A stretch of DNA of 64,000 nucleotides from Muricoccus pecuniae (GTDB taxonomy: Bacteria > Pseudomonadota > Alphaproteobacteria > Acetobacterales > Acetobacteraceae). Each line of letters opens with the position of its first letter. Within the stretch, counting starts at the first letter, position 1. Shown in pieces: positions 43,671 through 51,728 of this stretch. The stretch spans positions 164,426 through 228,425 of the forward strand of contig NZ_JACIJD010000006.1 in assembly GCF_014199205.1 (NCBI RefSeq), given 5' to 3'. The notes beneath the pieces are model-generated. The model saw only the letters and a program-made list of their open reading frames with translations, was not told the origin of the DNA and did not search any database. The translations under genes were made by a program, and so were the position numbers.

Positions 43671-44689
43671 ATGCAGAACTCGACGATGCCGGCGAGCGCG
43701 CGGCGCTCCGGCCCGTCGGGGAAGATGCGAAGCGCGTCCAGCGCGCGGTTGCCGTAGAGGCGCGCGCGCTCGATCGTCGCTTCCAGGGTGCCGCGGGACT
43801 GCATGAGGGCGATGGCCTTCTCCAGGTCGCCCTCAGCCTGCTCCCGCTCCTCCAGCACGCGGCGCCAGAAGACCTTCTCCTCCTCACCGGCCGAGTTGAA
43901 GGCGAGCAGCACCGGCAGGGTGATCTTCCCTTCACGGAAGTCGTCGCCCACCGTCTTGCCGAGCGCGGCCTGGCTCGCGGAGTAGTCGAGCGCGTCGTCC
44001 ACGAGCTGGAAGGCGACGCCGAGCGAGCGGCCGTATTCCCGCAGCGCCTCGGCCTCGGCCTGGGGCCGGTCGGCCACCACGGCGCCGACCTCGGTGGCGG
44101 CGGCGAAGAGGGCGGCGGTCTTGCCCTCGATCACCTGGAGGTACTGGTCCTCGGTCGTCGCCGTGTCGTTCTGGGTGACGAGTTGGAGCACCTCGCCCTC
44201 CGCGATGGTGGCGGAGGCGGTAGCGAGGATGTCCAGCACGCGCAGGGAGCCGTCGGCGACCATGATCTGGAAGGCGCGGGCGAAGAGGAAGTCGCCCACC
44301 AGCACGCTCGGCTTGTTGCCGAACACGGCATTGGCGCTCGGGGCGCCGCGGCGGAGCGCGCTCTCATCCACCACGTCGTCATGCAGCAGGGTCGCGGTGT
44401 GGATGAACTCCACGCAAGCCGCGAGCGCGACGTGGCGCCCGCCCCGGTGGCCGCAGAGCCGGGCGGCGGCCAGCGTCAGGAGGGGGCGGATCCGTTTCCC
44501 CCCGGCCGCGACGAGATGGGCCGCGAGCTGGGGGATGAGCGCGACCGGGCTCTGCATCCGCTCGACGATCAGGCGGTTGCAGGCCTCGAGGTCGTCGCGG
44601 ACCAGCGCAGTGAGGGTTTCCAGCGCTTGTTCGGGATCTTGCGCCCCGGCGATGGGCGCCGTGGAGACGGGCGCGGTGGTGGCGCTCAC
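43655..44689 (-). CDS. ispB: Polyprenyl diphosphate synthase (IspB-like)
   Basis: The 344-residue trans-isoprenyl synthase has the first aspartate-rich motif 'LLHDDVVDES' (with 'GGKRIRPLL' before it) and the second 'QLVDDALDY'. The length and 'LHDDVVDESALRRGAPSANAVFGNKPSVLVGDFLF'-type blocks fit the long-chain (octa/deca-prenyl) enzymes that make the ubiquinone side chain. The chain length cannot be decided. The start is a GTG at 44689 with a weak site; the frame stays open further upstream. Confidence 0.9.
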   Translation of the reverse strand: MSATTAPVSTAPIAGAQDPEQALETLTALVRDDLEACNRLIVERMQSPVALIPQLAAHLVAAGGKRIRPLLTLAAARLCGHRGGRHVALAACVEFIHTATLLHDDVVDESALRRGAPSANAVFGNKPSVLVGDFLFARAFQIMVADGSLRVLDILATASATIAEGEVLQLVTQNDTATTEDQYLQVIEGKTAALFAAATEVGAVVADRPQAEAEALREYGRSLGVAFQLVDDALDYSASQAALGKTVGDDFREGKITLPVLLAFNSAGEEEKVFWRRVLEEREQAEGDLEKAIALMQSRGTLEATIERARLYGNRALDALRIFPDGPERRALAGIVEFCIARAR

Positions 44690-44784
44690 GCGGGCATTGA
44701 CCTGTCCATGGAGGCCGGCACCATACCGATGGGGTGAGCGGGCAGCAACGGGCGGCCGCCCAGAGGAGGCCCGGAGGAGGGTTG

Positions 44785-45003
44785 ATGATCCGCGTCCTGC
44801 TGTCCGAGGGCGACCCCGTGCGCCTCGGTTTCCTCCAGGCCCTGCTGCGGGACGGCGGGTTCCGGCCGCTCCTGCTGGACTCCCATGTCTCGGCCGTGGA
44901 AGGCCGGATCGGCGCCTTCCCCCAGCGGCTCGCCGTGCCCGAGGAGCAGGCCGCAGCCGCCGAGGCCCTGTTGCGCGAGGCCGGGGAGTGGGAGGCGCGC
45001 TGA
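44785..45003 (+). CDS. DUF2007 family protein
   Basis: The ATG at 44785 has GGAGGAGG upstream and begins a 72-residue protein with the ferredoxin-like DUF2007 layout ('VLLSEGDPVRLGFLQALLRDGGFRPLLLDSHVS' and 'RLAVPEEQAAAAEALL'). The family is a putative signal-transducing or metal-binding unit often fused to zinc ribbons. It overlaps the following methyltransferase gene by 16 bases and is divergent from ispB. Confidence 0.82.
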   Translation: MIRVLLSEGDPVRLGFLQALLRDGGFRPLLLDSHVSAVEGRIGAFPQRLAVPEEQAAAAEALLREAGEWEAR

Positions 45004-45740
45004 GGGCCGGCCCCATTCATACCCTCCTCGGCGGCCTCGTCCGGCTGCGCCAGCCGGAAGAGGGGCTGCGGGCGGGGCTGGACGCCGTGATGCTCGCCGC
45101 CTCCGTCGCGGCGCGGCCGGGGCAGGTGGTGCTCGATGCCGGCAGCGGGCCGGGCGGGGTCTTCCTCTGCGTGCTCGCGCGCTGCCCCGGCGTGCGGGCC
45201 GTGGCCGTGGAGCGCGACCCCGGCCTCGCGGAGCTCGCGCGGGAGAATGCGGAGCTGAACGGCTGGGGCGAGCGGGTGGAGGTGATCGAGGGCGACGTGG
45301 CGGATCCCGCGCTCCGCGCCCGCCTGCCGCGCTGCGACCACGCGGTCAGCAACCCGCCCTACTGGCCCGGGGGCTCGGCCCCGCCGCACGCCCTTCGGGC
45401 CGGGGCCACGCACGGCGAGGAGAGCGGGCTGCCCCCCTGGGCAGGTCTGCTCGCGGCCTCGCTGGCTCGGGGAGGCCGGGCGACGATGGTGCTTCCCGCG
45501 ACCAGGCTGGACGCGGGCATGGCCGCGCTTCGCGGCGCCGGGTTGGGCAATATCGAGATCATGCCCCTCTGGCCCCGCGCGGGACGCCCGGCCCGACGCG
45601 TGCTGATCAGGGCAAGGCGTGCCCCCCGGGCGCCCACCGCCCTGCTCCCCGGCCTGGTGCTGCACGGGGAGGAGGGCTGGACCACGGAGGCGGAACTCGT
45701 CCTCCGCGGCGCCGCGCTGGATTGGGAGCCGGCAGGTTGA
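44988..45740 (+). CDS. TrmN6-like tRNA (adenine-N6)-methyltransferase
   Basis: The product of about 250 residues is a SAM methyltransferase with motif I 'VLDAGSGPGGVFLCVLAR', an acidic motif II Glu in 'AVAVERDPGLAELARENAELNGW' and the N6-adenine motif 'SNPPYWPGG'. This matches the YfiC/TrmN6 group that modifies A37 of tRNA1(Val). The GTG at 44988 has GAGG upstream and gives the start 'VGGALRAGPIHTLLGGLVRLRQPEEGLRAGLDAVMLA'. A CTG-only start would be needed otherwise. It overlaps DUF2007 and is convergent with the next gene. Confidence 0.82.
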   Translation: MGGALRAGPIHTLLGGLVRLRQPEEGLRAGLDAVMLAASVAARPGQVVLDAGSGPGGVFLCVLARCPGVRAVAVERDPGLAELARENAELNGWGERVEVIEGDVADPALRARLPRCDHAVSNPPYWPGGSAPPHALRAGATHGEESGLPPWAGLLAASLARGGRATMVLPATRLDAGMAALRGAGLGNIEIMPLWPRAGRPARRVLIRARRAPRAPTALLPGLVLHGEEGWTTEAELVLRGAALDWEPAG

Positions 45741-45749
45741 GCCGGAGCC

Positions 45750-46073
45750 TCAGCCCTCGCTCTCGGGGTGGCGCAGGAGCCAGAGCCGCTCATGGGCGGC
45801 CACGAGGCTCTCCATGTTCTTGCGGCGGTTGGTGTCGGGCGAAGCAGTCCGCCGGGAAATGATCATCTCGAGGATACGCAGCATCTCCTCGGCCACCTCA
45901 TAGTCGCCCTGATCGCAGGCGTGATGAAACGCGATCAGGATCTTGTCCGTCAGCCGACGGGTGTGTCGGGGCGCCGCGGGACCGCGGCTCCCTGGTCTTG
46001 ACCCCTCCGGCTCGTCCGCAGCCATGCCGCTCGTAACCTCCGACCCCATCAGATCGGCTCTCCACCGGATCAC
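45750..46073 (-). CDS. Conserved alphaproteobacterial hypothetical protein
   Basis: The 107-residue product has an unconserved N-terminal 40 residues and a helical C-terminal part ('DKILIAFHHACDQGDYEVAEEMLRILEMII', 'RRKNMESLVAAHERLW'). It is familiar from many alphaproteobacteria as a small protein of unknown function. GTG at 46073 has GGAGG at ideal spacing. Downstream ATGs at 46049 and 46025 also have possible sites. A promoter candidate lies 30 to 60 bases before. Confidence 0.75.
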   Translation of the reverse strand: MIRWRADLMGSEVTSGMAADEPEGSRPGSRGPAAPRHTRRLTDKILIAFHHACDQGDYEVAEEMLRILEMIISRRTASPDTNRRKNMESLVAAHERLWLLRHPESEG

Positions 46074-46102
46074 CGACTCCCTCCGAGAGGGATATGGCCA
46101 CC

Positions 46103-46131
46103 ACCATAGCGGCCGGATTTGTTATCGTGAA
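46103..46131 (-). promoter_or_regulatory. Candidate promoter for the conserved hypothetical gene
   Basis: On the minus strand TTCACG (46131-46126) and TATGGT (46108-46103) are separated by 17 bases in the AT-richer gap downstream of nrdB. The spacing and position, about 30 bases ahead of the GTG, fit a sigma-70 promoter. Confidence 0.45.
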
Positions 46132-46165
46132 CGGGCACTTGCGTTCCAAAAGGATCGCGCCCGAC

Positions 46166-46210
46166 AAAAAATGCTCGGTCGGCCGGAACAGGGCGGCCGG
46201 TCGGGCCGCC
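46166..46210 (-). terminator. Possible terminator after nrdB
   Basis: GGCGGCC (46204-46210 read in reverse) pairs with GGCCGCC (46192-46198) just after the nrdB stop. Some 20 bases later the transcript has a run of six T (46171-46166). The distance between stem and T run is longer than in standard intrinsic terminators, so it is a modest call. Confidence 0.4.
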
Positions 46211-46218
46211 CCGCCGCG

Positions 46219-47286
46219 TCAGTGCCGCGCGGCCTCGCCCAGCAGAATCTCGCCCTGGGGCTGGGGCGAGCCGTTGAAAGCTTGGTCCGCGAAGGCCTCT
46301 TCCCAGGTGCCGCCGGTGGAGGCGCGGGAGTACTCGGTGGCACGGTTCTCGAAGAAGTTCGTGTGCTCCACCGCGTTCAGCATCTCGTCGAGCCAGGGCA
46401 GCGGGTTCTTTTCAATGTGATAGAGAGGATCGAGCCCGAGCTGTTGCAGGCGGCGGTCGGCGATGAAGCGGATATAGGTCTTGGTTTCCTCCGCATTCAG
46501 CCCCTGGACCGGGCCCATGCCGAAGGCGAGGTCGATGAACGCGTCCTCGTGGTCCACGATGGTCGCGCAGATGAGGTAGAGGTCGCGGCGCAACTCCTCC
46601 GTCCAGATCTCCGGGTTCTCCTGCACGAAGGTGCGGAAGAGGCGGATGACGGAGAGACAGTGCAGCGTCTCGTCGCGGACCGACCAGGAGACGATCTGGC
46701 CCATCCCCTTCATCTTGTTGTGCCGCGGGAAGTTCATGAGGATGGCGAAGGAGGCGAAGAGCTGCAGCCCCTCGGTGAAGGCGCCGAAGGCGGCGAGCGT
46801 CTTCGCGATCTCGGTCTTCGACTCGACCGAGAAATTCTGCATGTAGTCGTACTTGTCCTTCATCTCCTTGTACTTGAGGAAGGCGCTGTACTCGAGCTCC
46901 GGCATGCCGATCGTGTCGAGCAGGTGGCTGTAGGCCGCGATGTGGATCGTCTCGATGTTCGAGAAGGCGGACAGCATCATCAGCACTTCGGTCGGTTTGA
47001 AGACCTGACTGTAGTGCTTCATGTAGCAGTTGTTCACCTCGACATCCGCCTGGGTGAAGAAGCGGAAGATCTGGGTGAGCAGGTTGCGCTCGCCGGGCGT
47101 GAGGTTCTTCTGCCAGTCCTTCACGTCGTCGGCCATCGGGATCTCTTCCGGCAGCCAGTGCAGTCGCTGCTGCGTCAGCCAGGCGTCATAGGCCCAGGGA
47201 TAGCGGAAGGGCTTGTAGACGGGGTTCGCGGTCAGCAGGTCGAACTGCACGGGCAGCTCGTCCGGGGAAATGGCGCCGTCGGGCAT
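46219..47286 (-). CDS. nrdB: Ribonucleoside-diphosphate reductase subunit beta
   Basis: The 355-residue ferritin-like R2 subunit shows the metal ligands in 'TQADVEVNN', 'NIETIHIAAYSHLLD' (Glu-x2-His plus the radical-forming Tyr), and the second helix pair 'VRDETLHCLS' and 'IVDHEDAFIDLAF'. It generates the tyrosyl radical used by the alpha subunit. It lies 115 bp downstream of nrdA on the same strand, the normal nrdAB order. The C-terminus 'GEILLGEAARH' would bind the alpha subunit. Confidence 0.93.
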   Translation of the reverse strand: MPDGAISPDELPVQFDLLTANPVYKPFRYPWAYDAWLTQQRLHWLPEEIPMADDVKDWQKNLTPGERNLLTQIFRFFTQADVEVNNCYMKHYSQVFKPTEVLMMLSAFSNIETIHIAAYSHLLDTIGMPELEYSAFLKYKEMKDKYDYMQNFSVESKTEIAKTLAAFGAFTEGLQLFASFAILMNFPRHNKMKGMGQIVSWSVRDETLHCLSVIRLFRTFVQENPEIWTEELRRDLYLICATIVDHEDAFIDLAFGMGPVQGLNAEETKTYIRFIADRRLQQLGLDPLYHIEKNPLPWLDEMLNAVEHTNFFENRATEYSRASTGGTWEEAFADQAFNGSPQPQGEILLGEAARH

Positions 47287-47401
47287 GGGTTTTTCCTGGA
47301 AGATTGGTCAGGATCTCGGGCGTCCCGGCGGGCTTCGGCCCGCCGGTGGATGCGATAGATTGCGGCCGCCGCCTCGGGCGGTCGAATCCTGCCTGTTCAC
47401 A

Positions 47402-49255
47402 TCACTGGCAGGCGAGGCATTCCTCGTAATTCGTGCTCTCGGCCGGCGCCGCGACCAGCGGCAGGGGGGCCGCGACGTCGTTCACGGCGTAGCCGAGCTT
47501 CGGCTGCACCGCTACCTTCTCGCTGATGGTGTCGGCCCGCTGGATGGAGAGGGAGCGGCAGTAGTAGAGCGACTTCACCCCCTTCTTCCAGGCCTGGAAG
47601 TGGATCTGGTGAAGGTCCCGCTTGTGGATGTTGGCGGGCAGGAAGACGTTCAGCGACTGGCTCTGGCAGATATAGGGCGTGCGGTCGGCCGCGTGCTCGA
47701 TCACCCAGCGCTGGTCCAGCTCGAAGGCCGTCTTGAACACGTCCTTCTCCTGCTGGGTCAGGAAGTCCAGGTGCTGAACCGAGCCCTTCGTCACGGTGAC
47801 GGAGGTCCAGGTGTCGTCATCGTCGCGGCCGTGCTTCGCCAGGACCTTCTGGAGGTAGGGGTTCCGCACGATGAAGGAGCCGGACAGCGTCTTGTGGTTG
47901 TAGACGTTGGCCGCGATCGGCTCGATCCCCGGGCTCGCGCCGCCGCAGATGATGCTGATGCTGGCCGTCGGCGCAATCGCGATCTTGTTCGAGAAGCGCT
48001 CCATGATCCCGTACTCGGCCGCGTCCGGGCAGGGCCCGCGCTCGGCGGCGAGCTCGCGGCTGGCGACATCGGCCTGGGCGCGGATGTGCTTGAACATCTT
48101 CATGTTCCACACCTTCGCGATCACGCTCTCGAAGGGCACGTTCTGCGACTGCAGGAAGGAGTGGAAGCCCATCACGCCCAGCCCGACGGAGCGCTCGCGC
48201 ATCGCGCTGTACTTCGCCTTCGCCATGGTGTCCGGCGCGGTGTCGATGAAGGACTGCAGCACGTTGTCGAGGAAGCGCATCACGTCCGGGATGAAGCGCG
48301 GCTCGTCCTTCCACTCGAACCAGGTCTCGAGGTTCAGCGAGGAGAGGCAGCACACCGCCGTGCGGTCGCGGCCGTGATGGTCGCGCCCCGTCGGCAGGGT
48401 GATCTCGGAGCAGAGGTTGGAGGTCTTCACCTCGAGCCCCGCGAGCTTGTGGTGCTCGGGGCGCTGCCGGTTCACGTGGTCGGAATAGATGATGTAGGGC
48501 TCGCCCGTCTCGATCCGCGCGGTGAGGATGCGGATCCAGAGGGAGCGCGCGGAGACCTTGCGGATCAGCGCCCCGTCCTTCGGGCTGGTGAAGGCCCATT
48601 CCTCGTCGGCCTCGACCGCGCGCATGAAGGCGTCGGAGATGAGGATGCCGTGGTGGAGGTTGAGCGCCTTGCGGTTCGGGTCGCCACCGGTGGGGCGGCG
48701 GATCTCGATGAACTCCTCCACCTCCGGATGCGAGATGGGGAGGTAGACGGCCGCCGAGCCGCGGCGGAGGGAGCCCTGGGAGATGGCGAGGGTAAGGCTG
48801 TCCATCACGCGGATGAAGGGCACGACGCCGGAGGTCTTGCCGTTCATCCCGACCTTCTCGCCGATCGAGCGGAGGTTGCCCCAGTAGGAGCCGATCCCGC
48901 CGCCCTTGGAGGCCAGGGCCACGTTCTCGTTCCACAGCCCGACGATGGCGTCGAGCGTGTCGTCCGCCTCGTTCAGGAAGCAGGAGATCGGCAGGCCGCG
49001 CTTCGTGCCGCCGTTGGACAGCACGGGGGTGGCCGGCATGAACCAGAGCCGCGAGATGTAGTCGTAAATCCGCTGCGCGTGCTCGCGGTCGTCGCCATAG
49101 GCGCTGGCGACCCGCGCGAAGAGGTCCTGATACGACTCCCCGGGCAGCAGGTAGCGGTCGCTCAGCGTGTCCTTGCCGAAGGCGGTGAGCAGCGAATCGC
49201 GCGAGCGATCGACCTGAACCTGGCCGTGTCCCTCAAGTTGAACGGCGTCAAACAT
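47402..49255 (-). CDS. nrdA: Ribonucleoside-diphosphate reductase subunit alpha
   Basis: The 617-residue R1 subunit has 'PATPVLSNGG', active-site Cys in 'LPISCFLNE', 'KGGGIGSYWGNLR', a second Cys in 'KTSNLCSEI', the thiyl-radical Cys in 'VCCLSSLNLE' and a C-terminal redox pair 'CLACQ'. It reduces NDPs to dNDPs. It is about 140 residues shorter than E. coli NrdA because it has no N-terminal ATP-cone, so activity control by dATP would be absent or different. Two NrdR-like boxes lie upstream. Confidence 0.93.
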   Translation of the reverse strand: MFDAVQLEGHGQVQVDRSRDSLLTAFGKDTLSDRYLLPGESYQDLFARVASAYGDDREHAQRIYDYISRLWFMPATPVLSNGGTKRGLPISCFLNEADDTLDAIVGLWNENVALASKGGGIGSYWGNLRSIGEKVGMNGKTSGVVPFIRVMDSLTLAISQGSLRRGSAAVYLPISHPEVEEFIEIRRPTGGDPNRKALNLHHGILISDAFMRAVEADEEWAFTSPKDGALIRKVSARSLWIRILTARIETGEPYIIYSDHVNRQRPEHHKLAGLEVKTSNLCSEITLPTGRDHHGRDRTAVCCLSSLNLETWFEWKDEPRFIPDVMRFLDNVLQSFIDTAPDTMAKAKYSAMRERSVGLGVMGFHSFLQSQNVPFESVIAKVWNMKMFKHIRAQADVASRELAAERGPCPDAAEYGIMERFSNKIAIAPTASISIICGGASPGIEPIAANVYNHKTLSGSFIVRNPYLQKVLAKHGRDDDDTWTSVTVTKGSVQHLDFLTQQEKDVFKTAFELDQRWVIEHAADRTPYICQSQSLNVFLPANIHKRDLHQIHFQAWKKGVKSLYYCRSLSIQRADTISEKVAVQPKLGYAVNDVAAPLPLVAAPAESTNYEECLACQ

Positions 49256-49310
49256 CGTCCCGTAACCCCTAATTCCCCCGGCCGCGGAGGATGCCTCGGA
49301 AGGGTGAGCC

Positions 49311-49358
49311 GCACAAGATATCGCGCGGCGGTCGGTCAACGGACGCTAGATGTAGGTG
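49311..49358 (-). promoter_or_regulatory. Tandem NrdR-box-like operators upstream of nrdA
   Basis: Two imperfect 16-base palindromes, GCACAAGATATCGCGC (49311-49326) and ACGCTAGATGTAGGTG (49343-49358), each match about 12 of 16 positions of ACACAAGA-TATTGTGT-like NrdR boxes. Their centres are 32 bp apart, three helix turns, the standard spacing for NrdR repression of ribonucleotide reductase genes. A TTGACC -35 candidate (49339-49334, minus strand) lies between them, so bound NrdR would block RNA polymerase. Confidence 0.7.
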
Positions 49359-49525
49359 GTTGCCGTGCTCTTTTCGCAACGCGGGAGGATGCAGCGCAGC
49401 GACTCGTCTCTTTTCAACGAGTCGCGCCGTGAGGTTCAGAATGGGGCAAAATGGGAACACTTTCGTGAGGCGAAACCCTCCCCGATATCCCCGCAATCCA
49501 CCGCGACGGGAGGGTTTCCCGGGGC

Positions 49526-50539
49526 TCAGCGCATGGGCGGCGCGTACATCAGCCCGCCCTGGTTCCAGAGGCGGTTGAGGCCGCGCGGCATGCCGGTCGG
49601 GGTGATGTTGCGCTCCCACATCTCGCCGAAGTTGCCCACCGCGCGGATAGCACGTGCGGCCCAATCGTTATCCACGCCGAGCTGGCGGCCCAGCTCGCCG
49701 CTCTTCCCGAGGAGGCGTTGCACGTCCGGATTCGGGCTCCCCTCGAAACTGCCGATATTCGCGGCGGTGACGGCCAGCTCCTCCGCCGTCAGCAGCGCGT
49801 AGCCGGTCCAGCGCACGAGGTCGAAGAACTTCCAGTCCCCTTTCCGCACCACCGGGCCGAGCGGTTCCTTGGAGAAGACCTCGGGCAGCAGCACGTAATC
49901 CGCCCCGGCATCCCCCTGCCCCATCCGGAAAGCCGCGAGGGTGGAGGTGTCCGAGGCATAGGCGTCGCAGCGGCCGGCGGCGAAGGCCGCGCGCAGCTCC
50001 TCCAGGTTCTCGATCAGCAGCGGGTTGAGGCGCATGCTGTTGCGGCGGAAGTAGTCGGCGACGTTCAGCTCGGTGGTGGACCCCGGCTGCAGGCAGACCG
50101 AGGCGCCGTCGAGCTTCGTCGCGCTGTCCACGCCCAGGCCGCGGCGCACCATGAAAGCGTTGCCGTCGTAGTAGTTCACGCCGGTGAAGGCGAGGCCGAG
50201 CTGCGCCTCGCGGCCGAGCGTCCAGGTCGTCGCGCGGGAGAGCATGTCCACCTCGCCGCTCTGCAGCGCGGTGAAGCGGCTCTGCGCCGTAGTCGGCACG
50301 AAGCGCACCTTCGTCCCGTCCCCGAGGAGCGCCGCGGCGACGGAACGGCAGGTGTCCGCGTCCAGCCCGCGCCACTCGCCGCGGCTGTCGGGCACGGCGA
50401 AGCCGGCCGTGTTCGGGGTGACGCCGCAGAGAAGATGGCCGCGCGCCCTGATCGCGCCCATCGTGTCGGCGGCGGGCTGGGCTGCGGCCGGCAGGGCCGT
50501 GAGGGCGGCCAGCGCCGCCGTGAAGATCAGCTTCATCAT
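49526..50539 (-). CDS. Polar amino acid ABC transporter receptor (AapJ-like)
   Basis: The 337-residue periplasmic protein has a signal peptide ('LAALTALPAAAQPAA', cleaved near residue 21). AapJ-type blocks are 'RGHLLCGVTPNTAGFAVPDSRGEWRGLDADTCRSVAAALLGD', 'LQSGEVDMLSRATTWTLGRE', 'RRGLGVDSATKLDGASVCLQPGSTTELNVADYF' and the end 'NRLWNQGGLMYAPPMR'. It binds L-amino acids for an ABC importer. It has the same length as the next gene upstream, and the two look like a tandem duplication. No permease or ATPase gene adjoins. Confidence 0.9.
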   Translation of the reverse strand: MMKLIFTAALAALTALPAAAQPAADTMGAIRARGHLLCGVTPNTAGFAVPDSRGEWRGLDADTCRSVAAALLGDGTKVRFVPTTAQSRFTALQSGEVDMLSRATTWTLGREAQLGLAFTGVNYYDGNAFMVRRGLGVDSATKLDGASVCLQPGSTTELNVADYFRRNSMRLNPLLIENLEELRAAFAAGRCDAYASDTSTLAAFRMGQGDAGADYVLLPEVFSKEPLGPVVRKGDWKFFDLVRWTGYALLTAEELAVTAANIGSFEGSPNPDVQRLLGKSGELGRQLGVDNDWAARAIRAVGNFGEMWERNITPTGMPRGLNRLWNQGGLMYAPPMR

Positions 50540-50600
50540 CGTCGGATCGTCCGGAAGAGGAGGTGCCGGATCTCCCGGCACCTCGGGAACGGGAAGGGGA

Positions 50601-51614
50601 TCAGCGCAGCGGCGGCGCGTATTGCAGCCCGCCCTTGGTCCAGAGCGCGTTGATGCCGCGCGGGATCCCGAGGGGGGTGAGGTTCCTGTCCCAGACCTCG
50701 CCGAAATTCCCGACCTGGCGCACGATCTGGGCCGCCCAGTCATTGCTCATGCCCATGCCCTGCCCGATGTCGCCGACGCGGCCGAGGAAGCGCTGCACGT
50801 CCGGGTTCGTGCTGTTCGCGAAGCTGTCGATATTGGTGCTGGTGATGCCCAGCTCCTCCGCCGTGACCATGGCGAAATGCGCCCAGCGGGCCATGTCGAA
50901 GAAGCGCCAGTCGCCCTTGCGGACGGCGACCCCGAGCGGCTCCTTCGAGATCAGCTCGGGCAGCAGCAGGAAGCGGCTCGCGTTGGCCCCCTGGCTCGCG
51001 CGGTAGGTGGCGAGCGCCGAGGCATCGGTCGAGTAGCTGTCGCAGCGGCCGGAGAGGAAGGCGGCGCGCAGCTCCTCGACATTGTCCATGATGACGGGGG
51101 TGAAGCGCATGTTATGCGTGCGGAAGTAGTCCGCGACGTTCAGCTCGTTCGTGGTGCCCGGCAGGAGGCAGATGGTCGCGCCGTCGAGCTGGCGGGTGGA
51201 GGTCACGCCGGAATCGGTCTTCACCAGGAAGCCCTGCCCGTCGAAGACGTTGATGCTCGCGAAGGCGAGGCCGAGGGAGCCCTCGCGCGACATGCTCCAG
51301 GTCGTGACGCGGGCCAGGACGTCGATCTCGCCGGATTGCAGCATGGTGAAGCGCTGCGCCGTGCTGGCCGGAACGAAGCGGACCTTGCGGGTATCGCCCA
51401 GCACCGCCACCGCGATGGCGCGGCAGGAATCCACGTCGATGCCGCGCCACTCGCCCCGGCTGTCCGGCGTGCCGAAGCCGGCGGAATTGGGCGTGACGCC
51501 GCAGACGAGCGATCCGCGGGCCCGGATCGCCGCCACCGTGTCGTTCGCGGGCTGGGCCAGGGCTGGCAGCGAGAGAAGCGCCGCCACCCCGGCGGCCAGG
51601 ATTGTCCTGAGCAT
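50601..51614 (-). CDS. Polar amino acid ABC transporter receptor (AapJ-like), paralogue
   Basis: The 337-residue protein aligns throughout with its downstream neighbour ('RGSLVCGVTPNSAGFGTPDSRGEWRGIDVDSCRA', 'LPGTTNELNVADYF', 'GINALWTKGGLQYAPPLR') and has a signal peptide ending near 'ALAQPAND'. GGAGGAAAC precedes the ATG. The pair differ in many surface residues but not in length or order, implying divergence in ligand preference. Orphan receptors probably share a transporter encoded elsewhere. Confidence 0.9.
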   Translation of the reverse strand: MLRTILAAGVAALLSLPALAQPANDTVAAIRARGSLVCGVTPNSAGFGTPDSRGEWRGIDVDSCRAIAVAVLGDTRKVRFVPASTAQRFTMLQSGEIDVLARVTTWSMSREGSLGLAFASINVFDGQGFLVKTDSGVTSTRQLDGATICLLPGTTNELNVADYFRTHNMRFTPVIMDNVEELRAAFLSGRCDSYSTDASALATYRASQGANASRFLLLPELISKEPLGVAVRKGDWRFFDMARWAHFAMVTAEELGITSTNIDSFANSTNPDVQRFLGRVGDIGQGMGMSNDWAAQIVRQVGNFGEVWDRNLTPLGIPRGINALWTKGGLQYAPPLR

Positions 51615-51728
51615 GACTGTTTCCTCCGAGGCAGCCGCCGGTTCCCGGCGGGGGTGGGCCATCCTGGCCCGTTCCGGCCCCGTTTCCCAGGGGGCCGGCC
51701 TCACAAGCCATGCCTCAGCGGCTGGGGA

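Noticed and set aside
47270..49432. A 720-residue open frame antisense to nrdA
   Set aside because: It mirrors a highly conserved gene; composition is rich in Val/Gly/Asp/Arg with no domain.
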